Shown piece by piece: positions 23,955-34,713 of a stretch of 64,000 bases of DNA. Each line of letters opens with the position of its first letter. Position 1 is the first letter of the stretch. Origin of the DNA: Myrica gale (taxonomy: Eukaryota > Streptophyta > Magnoliopsida > Fagales > Myricaceae); NCBI GenBank assembly GCA_963930655.1, contig OZ005607.1, positions 25,056,874-25,120,873 on the forward strand. Reading direction: 5' to 3'. The translations under genes were made by a program, and so were the position numbers. The notes beneath the pieces were generated by a model. The model had not been told where the DNA came from, searched no databases, and saw only the letters and a list, made by a program, of their open reading frames with translations.

Positions 23955-25824
23955 AGAACTTCCATATCAGAGCAAGAATCAGCTCTATATACAAAAGTGA
24001 TGGTACCCGATTGGAGGATAGTGCCGAGATTAAGAAGGAAATCATTGGGTACTTCAAAAATTTGTGGAGTCACCAGCAGACCAGGTTGAGCAACCCCTCC
24101 ATCATAGATTCTGCTATCTCTAAAAAATTAACTGAGCAGCAAAAGCTGACTTTGGGCATGGATGTCTCGGTTGGGGAAGTCAAGGAGGCTCTATGGTCTA
24201 TTAAAGATGGGAAAGTGCCGGGACCAGATGGTTTTAACGCAAAATTCTTCAAGAAAGCATGGAATACTGTTGGCGACCTTTTCACTCGTGCAGTGAAGTT
24301 TTTTTTCTGTGATGACCAGATTTTGAAAGAGATTAATCACACATCCATCTCACTGATCCAGAAAGTCCCCCGGGACTTTCGTCCCATATCTTGCTGCAAC
24401 ATCGTATACAAGTGTATCACAAAGATAATTGCTAAAAGATTACAAGATGTCATGCCTTCGATTATTAGCAAGTCTCAAACGGCTTTCGTAAAAGGGAGGC
24501 GCATTGGGGACAATATTCTCCTTGCCCATGAGTTATTCCGGAACTATCATCGGGATAAAGGGACTCCAAGATGTGCTATCAAAGTTGACCTTATGAAATC
24601 CTACGACACTGTCGATTGGAGTTTCCTCTTTTGCACTATGGTCGCCATGGGTTTTCTGGACAAGACCATGGGCTGGATTAAGGAGTATGTCCCTGCAGCA
24701 AGTTTTTCTGTAAATGTTAACGGTGAGCTTTGTGGTTTTTCAAAGTGAACCAAGGGGACCCGGTTTCTCCATATCTCTTCTTTGTGGCGATGGAGGTCTT
24801 ATCGAGCTTGCTCCACAATGCATCTATGAATCACTACAAAAAAAACCACCTCTAGCAGCGGTCAGAAACAACGGCTAAAGGTGCCAAAACCGTCGCCATA
24901 GCTATATCGACAGTTTTTTAGCAGCAGTTGTGATCGTCGCTATAGGCTATAGAGGTAATTTTCGAGACCGCTGGTGAAGACCGCCGGTCGGCTAGCGACA
25001 TTTGTGGCCGCTGCTATAGACCCGAAGCGCAATCATGTTTTTTGTAGCGTTTCTTGTAACACTGTTATAGGCCTTTTTTCCTGCGTTTAAACATCTACAG
25101 CAGCGGTCAGGTGACCGCCGCTAAACAACTAATTTTTTCCTATAATCGATAATACAAATTTATTTTAATAACCATAATTCATTGGATGTAAAAACTTAAA
25201 GAACAAGGATAAAAAAATATGTATTCATCATTAATTAATAATGTTTTACAACAAATACAATCTTTACAAGTAATCTAAAAAGTAACAAGTTTTTAATATA
25301 AAATAACAATAAGCAAGGACCAACTAAAATATTCAAATACAACACGATAAACAAGGACCAATTAAAATCTTTCTCATTTTACACATCAATATCCTCTTGA
25401 ATTCCTGTAATAGAAAATAAATATCACATGAGAAATAGAAATAAACAAAAGATTTATGTAAACAAAATATCTACTTGTATATAAGGCTATAAGCAACTAT
25501 AGATTCTCCGTGTCAAAAAATCTAAATATAGGTCGAAAGAGGTATATTTCTCAAGAGGTATACTTCTCCTTGATTGTCAAAACCTTAAGTGGGCAAATAA
25601 AAGAAAAATCCATCACATTTAGAAGTAGTTTCCAAATTTGCAGAAGTTTCCATGGGGGCAGTTACCTGAAATTCTTGACACACTAGATCTACTAGCTTCA
25701 CAAGACATTAGGTGCAACCTGGTACTTTTGCTGAGAATTTGTGTAAACTTATTCAAAAATAAGGCATGAGACAAAGTTTGGACATGCAAAAAGTCATAAC
25801 AAACATAATAATCCAATCACAAAC

Positions 25825-26927
25825 CTTTTCTGGAATATCATGAAGCGTCGATCACCTTCATGCCTATCAGAATCATGTGAGAGATCTTCCTTAAGTACAT
25901 CATATGTGGTTAATACTATGTCAGCATTAACAAGCTCACTGATATCTACTACAGGTGGATCTGAAAGAGAAGTAATTTTTGCGCCTTCATAGACACAAGT
26001 TTTCAAAGAACCTGGACGTGTATGTCTGGGACAATAAACAAGAAATATCATGTGAGTTGGTACAGTAATCGAATGCATTGAAAGAAAAAGAACAATACAT
26101 TATCGAAATTAATAACCATCCTGGGCATGTATTCAAGATCTGTTTTTTCTTTCTTTTCTGTTTTCTAGAAGAAATATATCAACATGGGTTATTTATGAAT
26201 TTCTATTCCAAAAGATGTGCAACCAACTAGTTAAGCTGAAGAACATGTGATATCAGCAAGGACAAAAAATTGACCCTCAGTGTGTGCACCCATGCACAAG
26301 TATTCAATGTTCTGTCACACTTGTAAACAAATGGGCTCTGGTCAACACAATTGTTGACCTACATGTAGCTAGAACTTTCCTTACAATGCCTTCCTCATGG
26401 CCCTTAGCACAAACCTGGTTCTTGGATGACCAGAAAACATCTGAAAGCTATAGGGATTAGATATATTCTCATCAAGTCTAATTAGATTCTCAACATGTCA
26501 AATGCTAAGAAGAGTCAAAATACCAGTAGATCTTCTGATGAACATTAATGATTGATTGAAAATTCAATCTATAGAAACAACTCCCATCATTGCAATTTAT
26601 CAACAAAGATAGTTAAGTTAGACTATTGAAAAAGAAAGTGTTAGCATTACAATCTTTTGTACTGCTAACACTCTTTCTTTTTCAATAAAGTCTTAACTTA
26701 CTTATCAAAAAATACAAAGATAGTTAAAAATTAACTGAAATGCACTTTCAAGGTAGATTTACATATGTGGGAGGATAGTTAAAGCACCAATTATACCGTG
26801 TAATTTCAACGTGCCACTGGGGCAATATAGGGGTTGGGCAAACTATAAGATTGGCACCAGTAGCAACAGGAGAGTCAGTTGCTTGCATCCATTCCAAGCA
26901 TAGTGGGCAAACGTGTTCCCCGTCTCC
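25825..26927 (-). pseudogene. Captured SHPRH-like SNF2 helicase gene fragment (two exons)
   Basis: Minus strand. Exon A (about 26927-26797) reads GEHVCPLCLEWMQATDSPVA, then TGANLIVCPTPILPQWHVE, ending at a GT donor. Exon B (26025-25825) begins after an AG and reads HTRPGSLKTCVYEG, then VDISELVNADIVLTTYDVLK, then EDLSHDSDRHEGDRRF. The split Arg codon joins them exactly, so the introns survived. This is the helicase ATPase region of plant SHPRH-type E3 ligases as I remember it (VLTTYDVLKEDL is characteristic). No other exons are present, and the whole lies inside the CACTA, so it is a transduplicated fragment, not a gene. Confidence 0.85.
26611..26700. repeat. Short perfect-arm hairpin inside the CACTA
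   Basis: Arms around TATTGAAAAAGAAAGTGTTA and its near-complement CTAACACTCTTTCTTTTTCA flank a 16-bp spacer. The arms extend outward through AGTTAAGTTAGAC/GTCTTAACTTA. The right arm resembles the tail of a plant LINE (CTTAACTTACTTATCAAAAAA), so it may be an inverted LINE-tail insertion. Confidence 0.7.
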
Positions 26928-28120
26928 TCAGATTCAGTCAGTTTTGGTTGGATTATGAATTTGGATTATTATATTTAAGAGATGGAATAGAAATTCCTCG
27001 TGTTTTTCTTGATTGGGAATATTGCTTGTAAGCAGGGTGGATAGCCCCATTTTTCAAGCGGAACTCTGTCCGTTTGAACTTTTGAGTCGAGGAGTTACAT
27101 TTTTCTTCTTTTTATAGTTGTCAACAAATATTTATATAGTCAAAGGTACTTAGTATCAGATACATAGCATATTATTTTAAACTCTTTTCGTAACTAGTAT
27201 AATAATCTTAATTATAATAAGTTGGTAGTAATAATATATAATATTTATAATTTAAAAGTATAATGCTTTCTAAATAACATTGCATGATTTGTTATATGTG
27301 TTTATTATAAGCATGATAATAGATATTTTTTAAACTACTTAGATTTAGTCAATAAATATACAATTACCATAACAATCATATGTATAATTTAAAATATATC
27401 ATATAACAACCTCAATTTTCATAACACTACTTCTAATTCCATATTTTATTAAGTAAGTCCCTTAAAATAAAATTTTTCAAATACATGACAAAATAAAATT
27501 ATATATTAAAAGGAATAAAATAATTATTAACATTAAAAACATATAAAAAATAAATATTTATTGTACTCATACCTGTAGCAGCGCTTGTTGACACAAACGC
27601 ATCTATAGATATACTTGTAGCAGTGTTTTTAAAAACGCTGCTAAAGGGAGTCTTTAGCGGCGGTTAACTGCCGCTAACAAAAACCGCAGGTATAGATCAA
27701 ACTTTTAGCAGCGTTTTATAAAAACCCTGCCAAAGGGGGTCTACCGCCGCTACAACAACTGCTGCTATAAAGCGAACTTTTAGTGGCGTTTTATAAAAAA
27801 CACTACTAAAGACCGCCGCTATAGGTGATTTTTATCGGTGTTTGTAGAAAACGCCGCTAAAAACCTTTTTTGTAGTGAATAGTGACTTTGGTTTTCATTA
27901 GCACTGCAAGAAGGAAGCTCTTACTCATTTGTGTTTCGCTAACGACCTTTTACTATTTTGGAAAGGTAACAAGAATTCTGTCTTTGTACTCAAAGAATCC
28001 CTGAACCTGTTTGCAAGCCTCTCAGGGTTGAACCCCAACCCCCAAAAGAGAATGTTTTTCTTTGTGGGGTTCCTGCTAGCATTAAGAATTCACAAACAAT
28101 ACTGGGAGTGCAGAAAATCT

Positions 28121-29046
28121 TTGATCTAATCTTTTGAACCAAGATACACAACCAACATACTAAGATTAGAAATTATATAATGCTAATCACTAGCAAGCAA
28201 ATATAAAAGGAATTGAACGCAAAAAATCACACAAACACGAGATTGTTTACGAAGTGAAAAATCCTTTGAAATAACTCATTCGAAAGGGAAAAACCATTCC
28301 GGGCTCACTGCTGGTTAACCAGTCCACTAAATGAGGGAAACACTTACAGTCGGTGACTTTATTTATCATAAAACTTTTGCTACTTAACAAACCCCGAAAG
28401 AAACAATTCGAACGACACGCTCAAACCCACACCAAGTAGTAGAATCAAAACCTTTGAATCTCTCTCTCACTTCAATGAATCTTGATCAAAGCAAACTTGC
28501 TTTAGGACGATTGGAACTCCAATCGACAAACACCGGAACTCCGTTGTTTACCCATTGCCACAATGGGGTTTTGTTAGTGGTGATTGATTTCTTTATCAGC
28601 ACATGGTGGGACAATGAAAATCATGATTCTTCAAGTCTTCAAGAACAACTTCTTCTCCAATCTTCACAAATCTCTCTCAAGAAGGCTTCGTTCAGTTTCA
28701 GATCTATTTCTCCTCTGTTTTCGTCGAAGTAGTTCTGTCCAGTGAGCAAAAAATGCCTTTCAAATGACTGGGTTATCAAACGCTATAAGTCACTTATTAT
28801 TTCTCCGCGTTTGGGCTTGAGCCTCAAGCTAGCTCCAAATTACAACGTGACTTCTTCAAGCTCGCCTCAAGCAAGCCCAACCAATACTACACATAACCAC
28901 TTTAACAATTTTATAACTTCCAGATTTCTTCACTTGTAAACCTTTTCAACTGAAGCACATTTACTTGATCAACGACATCCAAGACACCGTTTTCTATACA
29001 ACATACATGTCACGGAATAAATCCATCATTCTAACCTTAGGGACTA
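28121..29046. other. Unidentified insertion remainder
   Basis: AT-rich sequence between the LINE end and the resumed XDH flank. It contains TTGTTTACGAAGTGAAAAATC, a motif similar to one near 30225, which suggests two related unknown elements. The short open frames (for example 28454-28732) have no recognisable domain and are not proposed as genes. Confidence 0.5.
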
Positions 29047-29166
29047 ATATTGTGGTTTCTGCCATGTCTCCATTTCTGTTATCGCTAGGGAAGAGGAAGC
29101 AGGGACACCCTTCTTGTCAAAATTAATGTTGTTAGAAGCTTGTAAAAATAATTATGAAGTTATAGG
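29047..29166. repeat. Resumed XDH 3' flank fragment
   Basis: GTGGTTTCTGCCATGTCTCC through AATTATGAAGTTATAGG matches 11560-11675. It continues the copy broken off at about 23125, which delimits the 5.9-kb nested insertion. It ends abruptly at a TTTTTTTGTAGTGG stretch that resembles a CACTA terminus. Confidence 0.8.
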
Positions 29167-31009
29167 TCGGTTTTTTTGTAGTGGCAACTAAAGATTCAAT
29201 GTAATAAGCGTTGTACAACAAATACACATTCAACACAAAACAAAATTTACAGCAGCAAAAACTCCAAAACAGAGCAGATTTTCCAACAATTGAAAAGCCA
29301 AGATTATCACAATATTTCCTCAACTATAAACTAAAGACAATGAGATATGTGCAGTAGCTATACAATCAAAACAAAGTATGATTTATATCAGCCAAACAAC
29401 CAAGAAACAAGTGATTTACAACAACTATATAAACAAAAAACTTACAGATTTTTCCAACCCAATAACCTCAAAACTTTATGAAGTTTTACTGCAATTCAGA
29501 AACCAAAACTAGATGATTTTTAGCAACTTTAAAATCAGAACTTAAGATATTCAATCAACAACACAATGTCCAAAATTTCAGCAATATACAAAGCCAACAA
29601 CACAACCAATATCAAAGTAAATCAGACCTAATGACAAGATCAGACAACAGTAACATGCTTAAGAGGGATCACGTTTCCAACACTTAGATCTGCAAATGAT
29701 AAACAAGATATTGGTTAGTTAAATCAAAATCAAGATAGACAAAAAATAGAGACTAGGGCTGAAAACTAGAAATGCGGTCCGGACCGTATTTCGGGTACTC
29801 TTATATTAAAGGACCGGACCGGTCTTCTTAAATGCGGTCCGGTCTGGACCACTTTAAGTGGTCCAGACCGGATTTATTTATTTTTAAAAAATTAGTGCGC
29901 AGTGCTGCAGAAGCCTCTGCAGCACTGCACAGTAACAGTCTCTGCGCAGTGCAGAGAGGCTTTGCACTGCGAAGTAGCAATCTGCACTGCGCAGTGCAGA
30001 GCAACGCGTAAAGCAAGTGTATATAAAAATTTTATATATTTTTTTAAAATTTAAAATGCGGTCAGGTCCGGTCCATACCGCATTCTTAAAAATTCTAAAC
30101 CGGACCGGACCGTATAATCTGGTTTATAAAATCCGGTCCAGATCAGACCAGATTTAATTTTTAAAGACCGCAAAATCGGTCTGGTCCTGTTCTGGTCACC
30201 CCTAATAGAGACGACACCAGAACTTTGTTGACGAAGTGAAAATCTCTTGAGGATGATTTCCTCCAGGAGATAAAAACACTTCGGGTATGCGAAGGCAACA
30301 CCAACCGATCCACTAAGAGCTTGTTAACTTTACAAGATGGTGATCAACATGAAACTCCATCCCCTATCTTTTCGTAAAGCCTCCCAAGAAAACTTTCTTG
30401 GCACGGTGCCCAGCACACGATTCTTCGACCAGCAACTCTAGTCATCTCTAGTGGATGTCGACGAACTCGTCGACCCTTCTCCTTCTTCATAAAACGCTCA
30501 GCAGCGATCAATCTTGAGAACCTCTCAAGATCCTTCTTCTTGATGTCACGATCTCGACAACAACCGAGTAGCAATGAAAAGTCCAACTATCAGCAGTCTT
30601 TCACACTCGGAATCTTCCACCAGAGGGAAGCAATTGAACTCTCACAGAAAGATAAGATCAGATTGATTTACGCACAAGAGAGAAAACATGAGCTTTTTTG
30701 TTAGAGAGGAATTTCTTAAGAGCGGAATATTCAAAGTTTGTGTATCTAACGATCTATCTTCCGGAAGGGGTTGTATTCTCTTTTAGCAAGGGTATTTTGG
30801 TAAGTCGAAGTCATCTGTTCAGTTGGGCAGATTTCCAGACCTTTTAAGTGAAGTCTGGAGAATTCCTGCTAGGCTGACCCTAGACTGACCCTACCAATCG
30901 AAAAGCTTTCTTTCAGTTTTGCAATCACTTCCGAAACTTCAACTGATTACATTATGAAATGACTGTTTTGCCCATGGAAATAATGTCAATGTCCATAGAC
31001 ACTTTCAAA
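29167..31009. other. Unidentified AT-rich segment containing a hAT-like MITE
   Basis: No coding sequence is supported. It holds a GGTCCGG-rich element at 29754-30204. After that comes sequence beginning TTTGTTGACGAAGTGAAAATC that resembles 28240-28300. It ends where the duplicated AATTCACAGCTTAATTAATTGAG-type block starts (about 31010), which is also found at 38450 and 54545. Confidence 0.5.
29754..30204. mobile_element. hAT-like MITE rich in GGTCCGG palindromes, copy 1
   Basis: The termini TAGGGCTGAAAAC and GGTCACCCCTA are imperfect inverted repeats. They are flanked by the 8-bp duplication ATAGAGAC (29746-29753 and 30205-30212), as hAT transposition gives. The interior alternates ATGCGGTCCGGACC-type blocks with AT-rich spacers. 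It also includes a CTGCAGAGGC/GCAGTGCAGAG palindromic patch near 29900-30000. It is non-coding and is related to 44615-45132. Confidence 0.85.
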
Positions 31010-32640
31010 AATTTACAGCTTAATTAATTGAGTTGGTCTTTTCAATCCAGCTGCAACTGATTAGAATATTTCCTTTTTACTTCGCTATAGTATATGAAAG
31101 CATGCAGACGACTTTGTTTGTCAAAATAAATAAAAAACATTTGTGCTGGACAATTGATTGAGTTAGAATATTGCATGATTAGTACATCTAATATCAATAT
31201 AATGACAATTCTTTCATGTCAAAATTATTGTTTTTAGATGAAAAATTGATTAAGGATCATTAATTAATCCAAGTTGTGATTTAAATTGATAAAATATCAT
31301 GATTTATGCTTTATTATATAACTTGTGATTAAATTATATTTTCATGCAACATTTTATTTCTCAATAGCATGTATCTAGCTCATATTGTGTCTAGATTCAA
31401 CATGCAACTAGCTCATATTGTGTTCAGATACATTTACAAAATTATTTTCTTTGTCACAATCACTACGATTATTGACATTATAATTATTTTATGAATTTAA
31501 CCATATGATGTCAAGAGCTAATTAAATATTTTTTGTGGAGGTTGATAAAATTAATTATTTTCTGGACCGTATAAGAGCAGCCTGATCAGCTAGTTGTCTG
31601 TGAGCAAGAGAAGAGCCCGCGTGAATAAAAAGAAAATATTGTAACGGAATTTTGATTTTTTCTCTCTTTCTTTTCTCTTTTCTCTTTTTCTCTTTCCTAC
31701 TTTCCCCTTCTCTCATCTTTTGGCCGATCATCATTCATCACTCTTTAATTTCTTTCTATGTTTTTTTCTGCTTTTTCTCTCTCTTCCTCTTCTCTTTTCT
31801 CCATTTCTCTTTAACCGGAGATCTAACTTTCATGAATATTACGACTTCGTGCTGCAAGGAGATTGAAATGAAATATATATAAAAGACCAAATGAAGAGAA
31901 GGAAAAAGGTGGACGATATAGACAGAGACGAAGCCAACCCGCCAAACTCTGCAAAAAATTCAGTTTAATGATTTTTTGATAATTTGTTTTGTTTTATTCA
32001 TTTTGACCACCAAAATTATGATTTTATACAATTAGCCCTTCAATATTACAATCCTAGCTTTGTCCTTGGATATAGAGATGATCACTAATCTTGCTTCTTT
32101 CATAACTATATGATTTTAAGACCTCCACTGAATCTATGATAAAATCATGTTTTTTTTAAGTAACTGGTAAGTGTATTAATTCTCTAAGAAACTTGTACAA
32201 AATTAAACCTATATAGTCCATAAATATCCAATATAATATGATCATGTTCTTGCAATATAATGGTACACGAACTCACGTAATTCTCTCAATGAATATCAAA
32301 TAGAATTTGTGGCTAGCTGCACAAACTGTTAAAGGATTGTTCTATATATTTGGTCCAAGGCCAAATCTTATAATAGGGGAGTTATTTGTTATAGTGAATT
32401 TACTCACTCCCTTATTTCTGTACACACGAGCTGAGCTCGAAGTTCGTTTATATTTAGCTAAAGTTTGTTATGTATTCAGTTACTGGTTTATAAGTAGCAA
32501 TGTACAGATTCAATAATTTTCGTCAATATACAGAAAATTCACAACCTCTCTCTCTCTCTCTCTCTCGTTTCTACTGTTATATTGATACTCTGCATTTCCT
32601 TTACAAAAGTTTACATGGTATCAAAGCTATTGTAATGGTA
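31010..32640. repeat. Mosaic of duplicated intergenic blocks
   Basis: 31010-31140 matches 38450-38590 and 54545-54665. 31230-31560 matches 47520-47800. 31850-32520 matches the extensin 3' flank (for example 36660-37160 and 48060-48460). A pyrimidine-rich stretch at 31660-31820 has a single open frame of low complexity that I do not call a gene. No gene is seen. Confidence 0.7.
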
Positions 32641-33543
32641 TCAAGGCTTTGGATCTAATCCTGGCAATTCTCTACTGCCCTGCAACTTAGATTTATTCCC
32701 ACTAGTTCTTATGCTTTTTATTGTCTCTCTAATAATAGAAAATGAAAGGGTCAAACAAAACCTTTGTCGGCGATTTTGATTTGGTGTGTTTATAAACGTT
32801 GAAAATGATCCATGATGAGTAGCTGTGATGCCTCCATCTCACTGGTTATCTTGAAATACTGCATGATTTTATATATATCAGCCTCAGAATCTTTCATTTT
32901 GCAGACAAATATATAAGCCATGGTGAACCTTTGAGACTTTTTTAGAGCCCGATCATCTGGTACCACGTTAGAGAAGAACCATTTAAATTGCTTAGACAAA
33001 ATAAGCCTTTGCTACAACGTTGGAAGCTCTTTGTTAATTGTTCTAAAAGATTTAACTGGTCTAGAGGTTGAAGGATGCTGCACGTTAAGCAGATATTTAC
33101 CTAAAATTAATGCCTACCTAAACAGATATTGCCGCTTAATTTAATAAAATGGACAAAGGGAAGAGATAATGCTATAGGGTAGTTCTCTGTTTTTTGTTTT
33201 TATGTAGAAAGAGCTGGATAGCCATCAGGAAGCGAAGACTTGTGGCCTGTTGAGCTTAACAATGTAAAAAATATAGTTATACTATCAATCAGTACTCCGT
33301 TAATACCGGGGGGCCTCTTGAACAGGACATGCTGCAACTAAGTCTAGGAAACAAACAATTTGCAACGCGTTTTTCTTTAATTACTACATCAGCCAAAAAC
33401 TTGAGAGGACAGTGGAAAGTTTCTTCAGAAACCCCGCTCAGTGATTTCAGATATTCCAAAAAAATTGAGTTGTTGATGAAGTACTCGTATAACTTAAGAG
33501 TCGGATGTCGGTATACATACATAATTGCTTTCTTGGCTACTGA
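32641..33543. repeat. Upstream block of extensin 2 (copy of 13640-14570)
   Basis: It begins CAAGGCTTTGGATCTAATCC. It follows the extensin 1 upstream region through TATCAGCCTCAGAATC and ATGCTGCAACT to CTGAGAGTGGATCCCACA, where the retroposon at 33559 interrupts it. Past the insertion it continues as TCTTGATATGTTTAATT up to the TATA box. No gene is seen. Confidence 0.8.
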
Positions 33544-33558
33544 GAGTGGATCCCACAA

Positions 33559-34471
33559 GGACAACGAACTCGTTACGAGTCTAGACAGAGAGCCTCTGCC
33601 CTCTCTCTAGACTTTCTCCCCCTCTCTCGCCTGACCCCCCTCCCCCTTCACTGTTCATGGCGGCGGGAGGAGCCTCTCCTCCTCCCGCCGTCCCCTTCCT
33701 CCCTCTCCCCCCTCCCTTTTGACCGGTGCTTGCCGAAATCTTCCTCTTTTTTCCTTGTTTTGGTCCCCCTCCTTGGCGGTTTTATTTTGCAGATCCCGGC
33801 GTTTCAGGAGCTCGTCGGTGGCCACGCGCATGAGGGACGGTTGCTGCTGCTCACGGCGTCCGACTTGGGTCCAGTCCGGTCGCTCTTGGACGGCGCGTGC
33901 CACTCCACGCGCGGTCACGCGCGTGCGCGTGTGACCCACGCGCCGCCTGTTTTGTGGCTCTCCTTGGGTGGTTCGGCCTGTCTTCTTCGGGACCTTGCTC
34001 TTCTCTGCTTTCTGGCCGATTGTTGCTGTTGTTGTATTTGGGTTTCTGTTTTGGGTTTTAGGGCATACGTGATGTTTGTTATTGCTTGTTTTTGTCATGG
34101 GTCTTTGTGTCCCTTGGTGCTGTTATGGAGTTTCCTTCGAGGAGGTGAGAGTGAGGTGCATGACCACCTCCTCTCCCGGTCTCTGTCTGTCATGGGTCTG
34201 TGGACCCGTTTAGAATCTACAGACCTTTGGGTCTGTCTTGTTGAGGCCTTTATGGCCAGTTGGAATCTAGTCTTCACGACCATGAATTGTTGGTATCTGG
34301 TCTTCACGACCATGAATTGTCTAGCCCTTAGGGCTTTTCATGATGATGTTCTGAGTGAGTGTTTGTATTCGGGTTATCCTGTGTATCCGGCCTTGGAGGG
34401 CTCTCTGTACTCAGCATCTTTGCTATGTTGTGAATGATATTCACGTTTGCTTAGAAAAAAAAAAAAAAAAA
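33559..34471 (+). mobile_element. Poly(A) retroposon with 15-bp target duplication (family A/B, copy B)
   Basis: An exact duplication GAGTGGATCCCACAA (33544-33558 and 34472-34486) flanks 913 bp that end in an A-run (34454-34471). Extensins 1 and 3 show the unsplit site (14548, 49388). The 5' part carries a GAGAGCCTCTGCCCTCTCTC signature like copy A at 16911-17663, then a pyrimidine- and GC-rich leader. An open frame of 235 codons (33730-34437) runs through it but has no recognisable domain and contains internal repeats, so I do not call it a gene. The insertion separates the distal promoter of extensin 2 from its TATA box. Confidence 0.9.
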
Positions 34472-34613
34472 GAGTGGATCCCACAATCTTGATATGTTTA
34501 ATTTAGAAAAACAAAGAGAAGAAGAAGACTTTTCAAACTTGAATCATTGGTAAGGTAAAGTTGGAGCTTCGTTTACTATTAAAAAATGCCCTGCTCATCG
34601 CAGGGATTGGGTG

Positions 34614-34621
34614 TATAAATA
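34614..34621 (+). promoter_or_regulatory. TATA box of extensin 2
   Basis: TATAAATA lies 100 bp before the ATG, in the same GGTGTATAAAT context as extensins 1 and 3. The upstream region is displaced by the 913-bp retroposon ending 142 bp before it. Confidence 0.75.
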
Positions 34622-34713
34622 GAGAGCTTCCTCTCAATGGTTATTCACCAACTATTCCAGAAACCTGAAAGCGTAGAAGTCACACAACTGTGAGACTTCC
34701 TTGTTGCTCAAAA

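Larger units (their letters stand above)
24832..27877. mobile_element. Non-autonomous CACTA (En/Spm-type) transposon
   Basis: The termini are CACTACAAAAAA (24832) and TTTTTTGTAGTG (to 27877), perfect 12-bp inverted repeats. They are flanked by a 3-bp AAT duplication (24829-24831, 27878-27880), as CACTA elements make. About 300 bp at each end is full of short AGCGGCGGT/ACCGCCGCT-type repeats in both orientations, the subterminal repeats expected to bind transposase. The interior has no transposase. It instead carries two exons of a captured host gene and AT-rich filler. It splits a LINE between its RT motifs, so it is younger than that LINE. Confidence 0.92.
23955..28120 (+). mobile_element. 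LINE reverse-transcriptase part, interrupted by a CACTA element
   Basis: It encodes plant L1-type RT blocks in order: KVPGPDGFNAKFFK, DFRPISCCNIVYKCI, QTAFVKGRRIGDN, a VDLMKSYDTVDW palm motif (the family usually has AYD), and QGDPVSPYLF. After the CACTA (24832-27877) it continues with FANDLLLFWKG, which is degenerate against the usual FADD box. The first open stretch ends at 24748, and the next motif lies in another frame, so it is defective. It ends near 28120. The order fits the inverted 5' half of the element whose 3' half is 23279-23954. Confidence 0.85.

Noticed and set aside
23573-24073. Single 166-codon minus-strand protein gene
   Set aside because: The C-terminal part is a LINE zinc-binding domain. 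Its first third is antisense readthrough of the inverted LINE half.
25619-25816. Additional captured exon of the helicase gene
   Set aside because: The peptide does not match the family as I know it, and it lies beyond a GT donor, so it is probably intron or filler.
33730-34437. 235-codon open frame as a host gene
   Set aside because: It lies wholly inside a poly(A) retroposon bounded by a target duplication. It has no recognised domain and contains a direct repeat (LVFTTMNC).
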